Source: Chelatococcus sp.
GTDB taxonomy: Bacteria; Pseudomonadota; Alphaproteobacteria; Rhizobiales; Beijerinckiaceae
Assembly (NCBI GenBank): GCA_003248805.1
Contig: QFQY01000031.1
Location: 1 to 53,588 of the forward strand
DNA length: 53,588 nucleotides
Reading direction: 5' to 3'
In this document: one piece after another, positions 15,085 through 23,022 of the stretch
Layout of the letters: each line of letters begins with the position of its first letter
How positions within the stretch are numbered: the first letter of the stretch is position 1
Notes under the pieces: generated by a model
The model's input: only the letters and a program-made list of their open reading frames with translations
What the model was told of the DNA's origin: nothing
The model's database searches: none
Position numbers and translations under genes: made by a program

Positions 15085-16215
15085 TCAGTTCGAGACCTTC
15101 TTCTCGTAGCCCTCGAGAATGTCGTTGAAGTAGGGCGCGATCGGGAAGGGCTTGCCGTTCCGGGCGAGCTCGGCCGGGGTGACGTCGGTGAAGAGCTTGT
15201 CCCAGGCGGCCTTGTCGAGCTTGCCCTCGAGGTTCTTGGCGTCGATGCCCGGATACCAGTTGAACTTCTTGACGATGCCGTCCGCCTGGACCTGCGGCGA
15301 GGTGGCCATCGCGATGAAGGCCTCGGCCAGCTTCTTCTGGGCCGACTTCTCCGGGACCGCGTAGTACATCGGCTGGCCGGGCATGCCGGGCGAGACGAGC
15401 TTGAGCTTCATGTTCGGCGGCAGCTTGCCGTCGGCCTGCCAGGAATAGAACATGTCGACCCAGACCGGCCCGATGGCGATCTCGCCGCGGTTCAGCATGT
15501 CGAGCGTGCCGGCATTGCCGGGGGTGATCACGGCATTGGCGTTGAAGGCCTTGAGATCGGCGAAGGCCTTGTCCCAGTTCGCCTTGGTGGCGGCGTCGTA
15601 GGGGCCCTTCATCAGTTTCTCGGCGTCGCCGCCGAAGGCATAGACCCAGCCGGCGACGAAGGAGACGCCCGACATGCCGCCCTTGATGCCGTTATAGCCG
15701 AACTGCTTGGGGTTCTTCTTGGCCCATTCGGCGAGCTCGGCGAAGCTCGCCGGCGGCGTCTTGACCATGTCGGCATTGTAGGCGAGCGCCGTCTGCGACT
15801 GGAACATCGGGATGACGAAGCCCGAAACATCGGTGCCGAGCGCGTTCCTGGCATTGTCGCCGGTGGCGAGCTTCGCCGTCTCGACATTGCCGGTGTACTT
15901 GTTGAGCAGGCCTTCCTTGACCATCTGGCCGGCGGCCTTCTGGTGGATGACGACGACGTCGAAATCCGTGGTCGCGGCGCCCTTCTGGGCGTCGAGCTTC
16001 TCATAGATCTTCTGCGAGCCGGAATCGCCGGGGCCCGTGCCGACCGAGACGACCTTCACGCCGGGATGGGCCTTCTCGAACATCGGCCCGAGATAGTCCT
16101 TGACGTAATCGACCATGTTCTGGTCGCCGGCGGAGGCGACGTTGAGCGTCTGGGCCGACAGCGGCGACGCCGCCATCAGCGCCGCGAGCGAGCAGGCAAT
16201 CGTGAGGATGCGCAT
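15085..16215 (-). CDS. ABC importer substrate-binding protein, family 1
   Basis: The 376-residue periplasmic binding protein has a Sec signal peptide of about 22 residues (MRILTIACSLAALMAASP...) ending near LSA-QT. The mature part starts LNVASAGDQNMVDYVKDY and belongs to the extracellular solute-binding family 1 group used for polyamines, iron, thiamine or phosphonates. A GPVWVDMFYSWQADGKLP segment near 245-265 probably belongs to the ligand cleft. CAGGAG eight bases before ATG 16215 fixes the start. It lies 28 bp behind the ATPase gene. I cannot assign the ligand. Confidence 0.88.
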   Translation of the reverse strand: MRILTIACSLAALMAASPLSAQTLNVASAGDQNMVDYVKDYLGPMFEKAHPGVKVVSVGTGPGDSGSQKIYEKLDAQKGAATTDFDVVVIHQKAAGQMVKEGLLNKYTGNVETAKLATGDNARNALGTDVSGFVIPMFQSQTALAYNADMVKTPPASFAELAEWAKKNPKQFGYNGIKGGMSGVSFVAGWVYAFGGDAEKLMKGPYDAATKANWDKAFADLKAFNANAVITPGNAGTLDMLNRGEIAIGPVWVDMFYSWQADGKLPPNMKLKLVSPGMPGQPMYYAVPEKSAQKKLAEAFIAMATSPQVQADGIVKKFNWYPGIDAKNLEGKLDKAAWDKLFTDVTPAELARNGKPFPIAPYFNDILEGYEKKVSN

Positions 16216-16243
16216 GGGTCTGACTCCTGTTGGGCGAATGCGG

Positions 16244-17386
16244 TCAGGCGGCGATCCCGGCCTCGGATGCCGGGAAGATGTGAAGGCGCTGCGGCGGAAT
16301 GCGCAGCGCGACCGTCTCTCCGAGTTCGTGGCGGCCGAGATCGTCGACCGTGATCCGGCAGCCGGCGGCATCCACGCGGTAGCGATAGGAGCCGCCGGGA
16401 TAGGCGCGCGCCTCGATGGTGCCGGGCACGAGCAGGTCGGCGCCGGGCTCGGCATCGGGCGCGTCGAGGCTGGCGGCGGCCTCGCGGAAATAGGCGGCGG
16501 CCGGGCCGGGCTCGGGAAGCGCCCGGGCCCCCGCGGGCAGAACCACGCTCGCCGGCCCGCTGTGCAGGACGGCCCCGCCGTCGCGCCGCTCGACATCGAG
16601 CCTGAGCACGTTCTCCGCGCCCATGAAATTGGCGACGAAGGCGCTGGCCGGATGGTCGTAGACCTCTTCCGGCGTGCCGACCTGCGCGACACGGCCGGCC
16701 TGCATGATGACGAGCCGGTCGGCCATGGTCATGGCCTCCTCGCGATCATGCGTGACATGGACGGCGGTCAATCCGAGGCGCTGCTGGATCGCGCGGATCT
16801 CGTGGCGCATCGTCATGCGGATCTTGGCGTCGAGATTGGAGAGCGGCTCGTCGAGCAGCAGGATGCCGGGATCGATGGCGAGCGCCCGGCCGAGCGCGAC
16901 GCGCTGGCGCTGGCCGCCGGAGAGCGCCGTGACCTTGCGGTCCTCATAGCCGGCGAGCCCGAGCATGCCGAGCAGCTCGGCGACCTTGGCGGCGATCTCG
17001 TCCCTGGACTTGCCGCGCAGCTTCAGCCCGTAGCCGATGTTCTGCAGCACCGTCATGTGGGGCCAGAGCGCGTAGGACTGGAACACCATCGCCATGCCGC
17101 GCTTCTCGGGCGGCAGACCCGCGACATCGCGCCCGCCGACCGAGATCGAGCCCGCGCTGACCGGCACGAAGCCCGAGAGGGAGCGCAGCAACGTGGTCTT
17201 GCCGCAGCCGGACGAACCGAGCAGCGCGGTGAAGCTCCCCGGCGTGAAGTCGAGATCGACGCCGTGCAGCACGGTCGTGCCGCCATAGCCCACTCGCAAT
17301 CCGCGCACGGAAATGGCCGCGCCGCTGCCGGCCCTGTCGGACAGACCCCCAGGCAAAACGTCTTCCTTCCCTACGACCGTCGGCAC
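16244..17386 (-). CDS. ABC importer ATPase with TOBE-type C-terminal domain (PotA/UgpC-like)
   Basis: The 380-residue ATPase leads the importer operon. Walker A is GSSGCGKTT, the signature is ALSGGQRQRVALGRALAID, Walker B is ILLLDEPLSNLD and the switch His is in VHVTHDREEA. The NBD (about 25-260) is followed by a roughly 110-residue beta-rich regulatory (TOBE) domain. The Q-loop FQSYALWPHMTV is typical of the PotA/FbpC/UgpC group. The gene is divergent from a 2H phosphoesterase gene, and an operator-like palindrome lies just upstream at 17410-17441. Confidence 0.9.
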   Translation of the reverse strand: MPTVVGKEDVLPGGLSDRAGSGAAISVRGLRVGYGGTTVLHGVDLDFTPGSFTALLGSSGCGKTTLLRSLSGFVPVSAGSISVGGRDVAGLPPEKRGMAMVFQSYALWPHMTVLQNIGYGLKLRGKSRDEIAAKVAELLGMLGLAGYEDRKVTALSGGQRQRVALGRALAIDPGILLLDEPLSNLDAKIRMTMRHEIRAIQQRLGLTAVHVTHDREEAMTMADRLVIMQAGRVAQVGTPEEVYDHPASAFVANFMGAENVLRLDVERRDGGAVLHSGPASVVLPAGARALPEPGPAAAYFREAAASLDAPDAEPGADLLVPGTIEARAYPGGSYRYRVDAAGCRITVDDLGRHELGETVALRIPPQRLHIFPASEAGIAA

Positions 17387-17409
17387 CTATCTGGAATATT
17401 TCTTCCATT

Positions 17410-17441
17410 GCCGATCTGTTTGATACAAACATTGCATCGGC
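17410..17441. promoter_or_regulatory. operator-like palindrome upstream of ABC operon
   Basis: A perfect inverted repeat TGTTTG-ATA-CAAACA (17417-17431) sits inside wider arms GCCGAT (17410-17415) and ATCGGC (17436-17441). It lies 24-55 bp upstream of the ATPase start in an AT-rich stretch, where a GntR- or LacI-family repressor could control the importer. No such regulator gene is adjacent. Confidence 0.5.
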
Positions 17442-17475
17442 AGATGCCTATGTGCAAGGGATTTATGAAGCTCCG

Positions 17476-17988
17476 ATGACAGCCACCGTCCATTCCATCT
17501 GGCTGATGCCGAACCCCGATGACGAGCGCCTGTTCTCGGGGCTCGTGACCGATCTGGCGGCCCGTTTCGGCACGCCCGTCTTCGCCCCGCACCTCACCGT
17601 CAGGGGCGACACGACGCGGCCGGCCCCGGAACTGGCGGCCGACATCGCCGCGGCCGCCACAGATGTCGGGACGTTTACGGACGCGGTTTCGGACATCGAG
17701 ACGAGCGAGGCCTTCTTCCGCTCCTTCTATGCGCGCTTCGCGGTCTCCCCCCCGCTGGCCGCGCTCAAGCGGCGGCTCGACCCGGAAGGCCTCGACGGCT
17801 TCATGCCGCATGTCTCGCTGCTCTACGGGCCGGTGCCCGACGCGCCCAAGGCCGAGGCCGCCGCGGCGATGCGGAAGCTGCTGAACGGCCGGCCGATCGG
17901 CTTCGACCGGCTCTGCGTGGCGACATCGGGCCAGGACGTGCCCATCGCCGATTGGACGGTGGTCGCCACGGCCAGGCTGGGCGGGTAG
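17476..17988 (+). CDS. 2H phosphoesterase / cyclic phosphodiesterase-like protein
   Basis: The 170-residue protein carries the two HxT/Sx motifs that define the 2H phosphoesterase fold: HLTV at 39-42 and HVSL at 112-115. The sequence around them (FAPHLTVRGD and GFMPHVSLLYG) resembles plant and fungal cyclic nucleotide phosphodiesterases acting on 2',3'-cyclic ends or ADP-ribose cyclic phosphate. Bacterial members are mostly uncharacterised. An upstream GTG at 17452 is in frame; ATG 17476 gives the normal N-terminus. The gene converges with the nitrile hydratase operon, 45 bp away. Confidence 0.75.
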   Translation: MTATVHSIWLMPNPDDERLFSGLVTDLAARFGTPVFAPHLTVRGDTTRPAPELAADIAAAATDVGTFTDAVSDIETSEAFFRSFYARFAVSPPLAALKRRLDPEGLDGFMPHVSLLYGPVPDAPKAEAAAAMRKLLNGRPIGFDRLCVATSGQDVPIADWTVVATARLGG

Positions 17989-18033
17989 ACGATCTGAGGG
18001 CGCCGGCCCAGCCGCACCGAAACGATGGCGGCG

Positions 18034-18420
18034 TCACGCCCGCAGCGGATCGTTCTCCAGCAGGATCGGCTTGCCGTGAGGGGTGGCCTCGGCCGCGCGG
18101 GCCCAGGAGGCGGCGAGATCGTCGACGCCCCGATGCGAAGTCAGGCCCTTGGCGATCAGCAGGTGCTCCAGCGCCTCGCACCAGCGCTCATAGTAGTCGG
18201 AGCCGTCGCGGCAGCCGCCAGCAGCCACGGCCTCGGCGATCTCCGTGCCCAGGCTGTCGGCCCATTCCTCGGCCGTGAACACGCCGCGCTCCATCAGCGC
18301 GACGGTCAACGCGAAGGCCTGCGCCTGCCAGGGCGCCGCGAAGAGCGGCCCGTCCTCGTCCCGTGGAATGGGCGTTCCGGCCGCCAGGCGCAGAGCCAGC
18401 TCGGTGTCAGGCCGGCTCAA
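18034..18420 (-). CDS. nitrile hydratase accessory protein (NhlE/P14K-like)
   Basis: The 128-residue protein resembles the small activator of cobalt nitrile hydratases, itself related to the beta-subunit N-terminus. Typical segments are PLFAAPWQAQAFALTVAL, GVFTAEEWADSLGTEI and DYYERWCEALEHLLIAKG. In studied systems this protein forms a complex with the alpha subunit, inserts cobalt and is swapped for the beta subunit. The proposed start is a TTG at 18420 with GGGAG upstream; it overlaps the nthB stop by 14 bp. No ATG or GTG gives a better N-terminus, so the start is uncertain. Confidence 0.85.
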   Translation of the reverse strand: MSRPDTELALRLAAGTPIPRDEDGPLFAAPWQAQAFALTVALMERGVFTAEEWADSLGTEIAEAVAAGGCRDGSDYYERWCEALEHLLIAKGLTSHRGVDDLAASWARAAEATPHGKPILLENDPLRA

Positions 18421-19066
18421 GATAGCTCTCCCAGGCCTCGATGCTGACGCTCGTCGTCGGGTCGGCGTCCCGCCCCCACAGTTCGGACGCGGTGAAGACC
18501 ACGGTGTAGAGCCACTGCGCCGTCTCCGGGGCCCCCTGTGCACCGGTATCCGGAAAGACATGGTGGCCGACGACGCGCTCGATCGTGCCGGTCTTGCCGC
18601 GCGCATAGCGCGGCAGTCGCGTGTGGTGCTGCGGATGCATCACGGCGGTGCGCACCGTGTCGCCGACGGCGAAACGCGCCGGAGCGGACGCCGCGCGCTC
18701 ATAGGGAAAGCCGCGCCGCAGCGTCGCCGCCACATCCTCGCCCTTCAGCACGCGCTTCGGGGGCTTCGGCGCCACGAGCGGCTTGCCCTCCGCGATCTCC
18801 TCCGGCGTCAGGAAACCATGCTGCACCAGCACCTTGTGCAGACCCGCGAGCCAGATCTCGTAGTAGCTCGAGGAAAGATATTGCGCCGGCGGCAGGCTCT
18901 CGCGGGCATGGCGCACCTCGTCGATCGTCCAGGCGCCCATGGCGCCCGCCGCGACATTGATCGCGAGCACGCGCTTCTCCCAGTCGCCGTGGAAGACCGG
19001 CTCGTTCGGTTCGGGCTGGACCGGGCCGAAGCCCATCTGTCCGCCGAGGTCATGGGCGCTGTTCAT
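18407..19066 (-). CDS. nthB: nitrile hydratase beta subunit
   Basis: This 219-residue non-metal subunit forms half of the nitrile hydratase heterodimer. It starts MNSAHDLGGQMGFGPVQP, the standard beta-subunit N-terminus, and has SSSYYEIWLAGLHKVLVQHG. The C-terminal SH3-like barrel contains VRTAVMHPQHHTRLPRYARG and the KTGTIERVVGHHVFPD segment. ATG 19066 overlaps the nthA stop by 4 bp (ATGA). The frame remains open upstream inside nthA, but that extension is not part of the protein. Confidence 0.95.
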   Translation of the reverse strand: MNSAHDLGGQMGFGPVQPEPNEPVFHGDWEKRVLAINVAAGAMGAWTIDEVRHARESLPPAQYLSSSYYEIWLAGLHKVLVQHGFLTPEEIAEGKPLVAPKPPKRVLKGEDVAATLRRGFPYERAASAPARFAVGDTVRTAVMHPQHHTRLPRYARGKTGTIERVVGHHVFPDTGAQGAPETAQWLYTVVFTASELWGRDADPTTSVSIEAWESYLEPA

Positions 19067-19689
19067 GCCTGGACCTCCGCGCTCGGCAGCCCCGTGCCGA
19101 TCATCGAGTCGCGGGTCACGATCGTGGCCAGCTTCTCCTCGTCCCAGCCCTCGGTGCCTGGCGGGCGCATCGGAATGACGACGAAGCGGGTCTCGGCGGT
19201 CGAATCCCATATGCGGATGCGCTGGCCTTCCGGCAGCGTCACGCCGAAATCGGCGAGCGTGCCGCGCGGGTCGAGCACCGCCTTGGAGCGGTAGGCGGGG
19301 GATTTGTACCAGACCGGCGGCAGGCCGAGCACCGGCCAAGGATAGCAGGAGCACAGCGTGCAGACGATGAGATTGTGCTCCTCCGGCGTGTTGAACACGG
19401 CGACGAGGTGCTCGCCGCCGCGCCCGCCATAGCCGAGCTCGCCCATCGCCGCGGTGCCGTCGGCCCTCAGCCGCTCGGCAAAGGCCGGATCGGTCCAGGC
19501 CTTGGCGACGACGCGCGCGCCGTTGCGCGGCCCCACACGGGTCTCGTAGGTCTCGATGATGGCGTCGAGCGCCGCCGGATCGACATAGCCCTTGCCGACC
19601 ATCAGCGTTTCCAGCGCCCTCACCCGCGCCTCGATCGGCGTCAGGTGATTGTCGTGCTCGTGATCGTGGTCGTGATGGTGCCCGCTCAT
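19063..19689 (-). CDS. nthA: nitrile hydratase alpha subunit, cobalt type
   Basis: This 208-residue catalytic subunit hydrates nitriles to amides. The metal-binding claw is VCTLCSC at 109-115; Thr in the third position is the established mark of cobalt-type enzymes, while iron-type enzymes have Ser. Cys113 and Cys115 are the residues expected to be oxidised to sulfinic and sulfenic acids. The active-site neighbourhood YPWPVLGLPPVWYKSPAYR is intact. The N-terminus (4-15) is a His/Asp-rich stretch, HHHDHDHEHDNH, that could bind metal. The gene starts 10 bp after the amidase gene. Confidence 0.96.
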   Translation of the reverse strand: MSGHHHDHDHEHDNHLTPIEARVRALETLMVGKGYVDPAALDAIIETYETRVGPRNGARVVAKAWTDPAFAERLRADGTAAMGELGYGGRGGEHLVAVFNTPEEHNLIVCTLCSCYPWPVLGLPPVWYKSPAYRSKAVLDPRGTLADFGVTLPEGQRIRIWDSTAETRFVVIPMRPPGTEGWDEEKLATIVTRDSMIGTGLPSAEVQA

Positions 19690-19699
19690 GGCCCGTTCC

Positions 19700-20896
19700 T
19701 CACGCGACGCGGATGCGCGCCGCCCTCTCCAGCTTCACCGCGAAGGCGATCAACGACTTGTCCGAGCCCCTCGGGCCGATCAGCGACAGGCCGAGCGGCG
19801 CGCCGTCGCGCTGCGCCACCGGCACGTTGACCTGCGGGCAGCCGGACAAGCCGCCGAGGCAGAGCAGCCGCAGCGCCCGGTTGCGGAAATCGTCGAGCTC
19901 ATCCTCGTTGGCGCTCGCCAGCGGTGCGATGTCGGGCACCGTCGGCAGCAGCAGCACGCCGTCCTGGCCGAGCAGCTTGACGAGCTTGGCCCGGAAGCGC
20001 TTGCGCACCCCTTCGCTCTTGGCGAAGTCCTCGTCGCTGATCGCCTTGGCGAAGGCGAAGCGGTCGCCCACCCCCGGCCCGAGCGGCACGGCGAAGCGCT
20101 CGATCATCGGCCCGTCCGCGATCCAGGCCTCGCGGCCCTGGACCCGGCGCGAGGCCCAGTAGAGCGCATCGAGATCGCGCGCCACGCCGACGGGCTCCGG
20201 CTCGCCCAGCACGGGGACGATACGCTGGACGACATTGCGCAGGATCGTCTCGGCCTCCGGCACCGCCTGCGCGAAGAGTTCCTCGGCCATGAGCAGGCGC
20301 GGGGTGACCGGCAGCCCGACCTTGTCCTTGCCGAGCAGCACTTCCCCGACGCGGGAAAACACCTCGCCGTCGCGGGCGAACCAGCCGGGCGTATCGAAGC
20401 TCTCCGCCAGCGGCCAGACGCGCTTCAGCGAGAGCCGGCCATGGGTCGGGCGGATGCCGAAGAGCCCGCAATAGCTCGACGGCGCCCGCACCGAGCCGCC
20501 GGTATCGGTACCGAGCGCGAAATCGGCCAGCCTTCCCGCAACGGCCGCCGCCGAGCCGGAAGACGACCCGCCGGTGATGCGGTCGGGCGCCGCCGGATTG
20601 ATCGGCGCGCCGAAATGCGCGTTCTTGCCGTTCAGCGAAAAGGCGAGCTCGTCGGTATGCGTCTTGCCGACGAAACGCGCGCCCGCATCGAGCAGCGTCT
20701 TCACGATCGGCGCCGTCTTCGTCTTGATCCCCGACTGCGCCAGCGCGATCGGCGAGCCTGCTCCGGTCGGATAGCCCTTGACGTCGAACAGGTCCTTCAC
20801 CGCGAGCGTGAGCCCCGAAAGCGGCCCGGCCGGCGCGTTCTTAACCGGCGCATCCGGATAGGGCACGAAACAACGGAACGGGTCCTCGAAAGTCAT
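19700..20896 (-). CDS. amidase, amidase-signature family
   Basis: The 398-residue enzyme of the Ser-cisSer-Lys amidase family probably hydrolyses the amides made by nitrile hydratase to acid plus ammonia. Catalytic Lys34 is in LTLAVKDLFD, the cis-serine in GGSSSGSA (109-116) and the nucleophile Ser135 in GTDTGGSVRAPS. It lies between a gamma-glutamyltransferase-like gene and nthA with gaps of 15 and 10 bp, so all five genes form one operon. It is a clear paralogue of the amidase at 39581-40756; both are shorter than most family members, which run to 450-500 residues. Confidence 0.93.
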   Translation of the reverse strand: MTFEDPFRCFVPYPDAPVKNAPAGPLSGLTLAVKDLFDVKGYPTGAGSPIALAQSGIKTKTAPIVKTLLDAGARFVGKTHTDELAFSLNGKNAHFGAPINPAAPDRITGGSSSGSAAAVAGRLADFALGTDTGGSVRAPSSYCGLFGIRPTHGRLSLKRVWPLAESFDTPGWFARDGEVFSRVGEVLLGKDKVGLPVTPRLLMAEELFAQAVPEAETILRNVVQRIVPVLGEPEPVGVARDLDALYWASRRVQGREAWIADGPMIERFAVPLGPGVGDRFAFAKAISDEDFAKSEGVRKRFRAKLVKLLGQDGVLLLPTVPDIAPLASANEDELDDFRNRALRLLCLGGLSGCPQVNVPVAQRDGAPLGLSLIGPRGSDKSLIAFAVKLERAARIRVA

Positions 20897-20911
20897 CCTG
20901 GTCTGTCCCCC

Positions 20912-22501
20912 TCAGAATCCGCGGGCGTCGCCGTCGGAGCGCGGATCATGCGTCGCCTCGACATGGCCGGCCTTGTGCTTCACCAGCATGCCCGCATGGC
21001 CGAACTGGTCGGAATAGCCCTCGCTGTATTCCTCGATCGGATGGCCCGTGGCGGCGAGCCGGGCGAGCAGGGTCGGGTCGAGGCGGCTCTCCGCCTTGAG
21101 CGAGACCGAGCCCGCGCCCCAGGTCCGGCCGAAGAGCCAGCGCGGCGCGTCGACGGCGGTCGCGGGGTTCTGCCCATAGCGGTAGCGCGACAGAATCTGC
21201 GCCTGGAACTGCGGCTGGCCGTCGCCGCCCATCGCGCCATAGGACATCACGCGCCCGTCGTCGAAACGCGCCAGCGCCGGGTTCAGCGTGTGGAACGGCT
21301 TGCGTCCCGGCTCCAGCGGATTGACCGCCTTCGGATCGAGCGAGAACGACACGCCCCGGTTCTGCCAGTTGATGCCGGTCCGCGGCAGGATGCAGCCCGA
21401 TCCGTACTCCCAGTAGATCGACTGGATGTAGGAGACCGCGAGGCCGCTCCCGTCGATGGCGCCCATCCAGATCGTGTCGCCCTTGCCGTCTTTCGGCGGC
21501 CAGGGCGCGGCGCGCCGCATGTCGATCGCGGCGGCCTCGCGCGCGAAGACCGCGTCGGTGAGGAAGCTCGCCGGATCGGCCGTGAGATGCGCCGGATCGG
21601 TGACGTATCGGTCGCGGATGGCGAAGGCCCGCTTCGTCGCCTCGACGAGGCCGTGCACATGCTCGAAGCTCTCGGCACGCGCCACGCCGAGCTTCTCGAA
21701 GATGCCGAGGATCAGGAGCGCGGCCAGCCCCTGCGTCGGCGGCGGCATGTTGTAGACGCTCATCCCGCCGAGCCTGATCGAAAGCGGCTCCACGAACCGG
21801 GCCTGGAAGGCCTCGATGTCCTTGCGCGTCACGGGCGCGCCCATCGCCTCGAGATCGGCCGCGATCTCGCGCCCGACATCGCCGCGATAGAAATCCTCCA
21901 GCCCCGCCGCAGCGAGTTGCGAGAAGGTCGCTCCGAGCGCCTCGGGCCTGCGCCGGTCGCCGGCCTTGGGCTGCTTGCCCTCGGGCCAGAAGAAACGGGA
22001 AAAGCCCGGCGCCGCCTTTGCCGCCTCCAGCGCCTGCGGCACGGTCCGCAGCTCCGAATCGGAAATGGCGTAGCCTTCGGTGCAGTGCCGGATGGCGTCG
22101 GCGAGCAGGTCCCTGACCGGCATGCGCCCGCCGAGGCTCGAAGACAGCGACAGCGCCTGCTGCCAGCCGCCGATGGCGCCGGCCACGGTCACCGCCGCGT
22201 CCGGTCCGCGCGGGGGAATGCCGTCGTACCCCTTGTCGCGATAGCGCGCGATGGTCGCGAGCGAGCCGGCGGCCCCGCAGGCCTCGATCCCGTGCACACG
22301 GCCGCCGGGCTCGCGCACCAGCCAGAAGCCATCGCCCCCGATCGCGTTCATATGCGGATAGACGACCGCAATGGTGGCGGCCATGGCGATCATGGCCTCG
22401 ATCGCATTGCCGCCCTCCGCGAGCACGGCCCGGCCGGCTTCGGACGCATGGATGTGAGGAGCAGCGACCGCGGCGGCTCCGAAGACAGGCGTATCGATCA
22501 T
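20912..22501 (-). CDS. gamma-glutamyltransferase-family Ntn hydrolase
   Basis: The 529-residue protein should self-cleave into large and small subunits at a catalytic Thr. The best candidate is Thr343 in KGDTIWMGAIDGSG. Classical enzymes have a TTH motif here, which is missing. Other family segments are present: GGNAIEAMIAMAATIAVVYP, NAIGGDGFW and PPPTQGLAALLILGIFE. No signal peptide is seen, so it is probably cytoplasmic, unlike periplasmic glutathione-degrading enzymes. Relatives include oxamate amidohydrolase HpxW and cephalosporin acylases, so an amide-hydrolase role is possible. ATG 22501 has AAGGG upstream; an earlier ATG at 22534 lacks one. It leads the nitrile operon. Confidence 0.87.
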   Translation of the reverse strand: MIDTPVFGAAAVAAPHIHASEAGRAVLAEGGNAIEAMIAMAATIAVVYPHMNAIGGDGFWLVREPGGRVHGIEACGAAGSLATIARYRDKGYDGIPPRGPDAAVTVAGAIGGWQQALSLSSSLGGRMPVRDLLADAIRHCTEGYAISDSELRTVPQALEAAKAAPGFSRFFWPEGKQPKAGDRRRPEALGATFSQLAAAGLEDFYRGDVGREIAADLEAMGAPVTRKDIEAFQARFVEPLSIRLGGMSVYNMPPPTQGLAALLILGIFEKLGVARAESFEHVHGLVEATKRAFAIRDRYVTDPAHLTADPASFLTDAVFAREAAAIDMRRAAPWPPKDGKGDTIWMGAIDGSGLAVSYIQSIYWEYGSGCILPRTGINWQNRGVSFSLDPKAVNPLEPGRKPFHTLNPALARFDDGRVMSYGAMGGDGQPQFQAQILSRYRYGQNPATAVDAPRWLFGRTWGAGSVSLKAESRLDPTLLARLAATGHPIEEYSEGYSDQFGHAGMLVKHKAGHVEATHDPRSDGDARGF

Positions 22502-22643
22502 CAGGCCCTTTTCAAGCTCGCCTAGGATACCCATGTCGCCCGGCGGAATTCGCGCGCCCCGGAAACAGAGGCGCGATTTTGTTGCATGCCGCGAAAGGCT
22601 CGGCTAGGCCGTCACGCGCATAAGTTCTCGAAGGACCGACAGC

Positions 22644-22883
22644 ATGGCCGGCCGGCATACCAACTGGCGCAACCTCATCATGGTGGTTTCGCTCGCGATC
22701 CTGATCGCCGTCGAGCTCTTCGGCGTCGCGCTCGCGGCCGGCTGGGCGCTCGCCGGCCTGTTCGAGCTCGGCACGATCTTCGAATATGTGCTGATGGCCG
22801 TGTTCTCGGTCGGAGCCGGCTACGCCATGCTCAACCTGATGCGGCGCGTGCTGAAGATCGAGCGGCTGACCGAAGGCGGCTGA
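22644..22883 (+). CDS. small two-helix membrane protein
   Basis: The 79-residue protein has two predicted membrane helices, about 11-33 (LIMVVSLAILIAVELFGVAL...) and 43-65 (LGTIFEYVLMAVFSVGAGYA...), and a basic C-terminal tail. I do not recognise a family. It lies alone on the plus strand between the leftward nitrile operon and the OpgG/D gene, about 140 bp from each. Codon use matches its neighbours. Confidence 0.6.
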   Translation: MAGRHTNWRNLIMVVSLAILIAVELFGVALAAGWALAGLFELGTIFEYVLMAVFSVGAGYAMLNLMRRVLKIERLTEGG

Positions 22884-23022
22884 CGCTTCGGCGGCGGGCA
22901 ATCCGGGAACCGACACGGCTGCGTGACGGTTTCGCCATTGTTCGTCCCTAGGCAGCGGGGCGTCCCCGGCGTGATCGAACGCCGAGCCACAGCCACCTCC
23001 AGCCCGACAGAGCTACCCGACC

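Noticed and set aside
17452..17475. GTG start giving eight more residues on the 2H phosphoesterase
   Set aside because: The extra residues overlap the probable regulatory region and family proteins start near the first strand, at ATG 17476.
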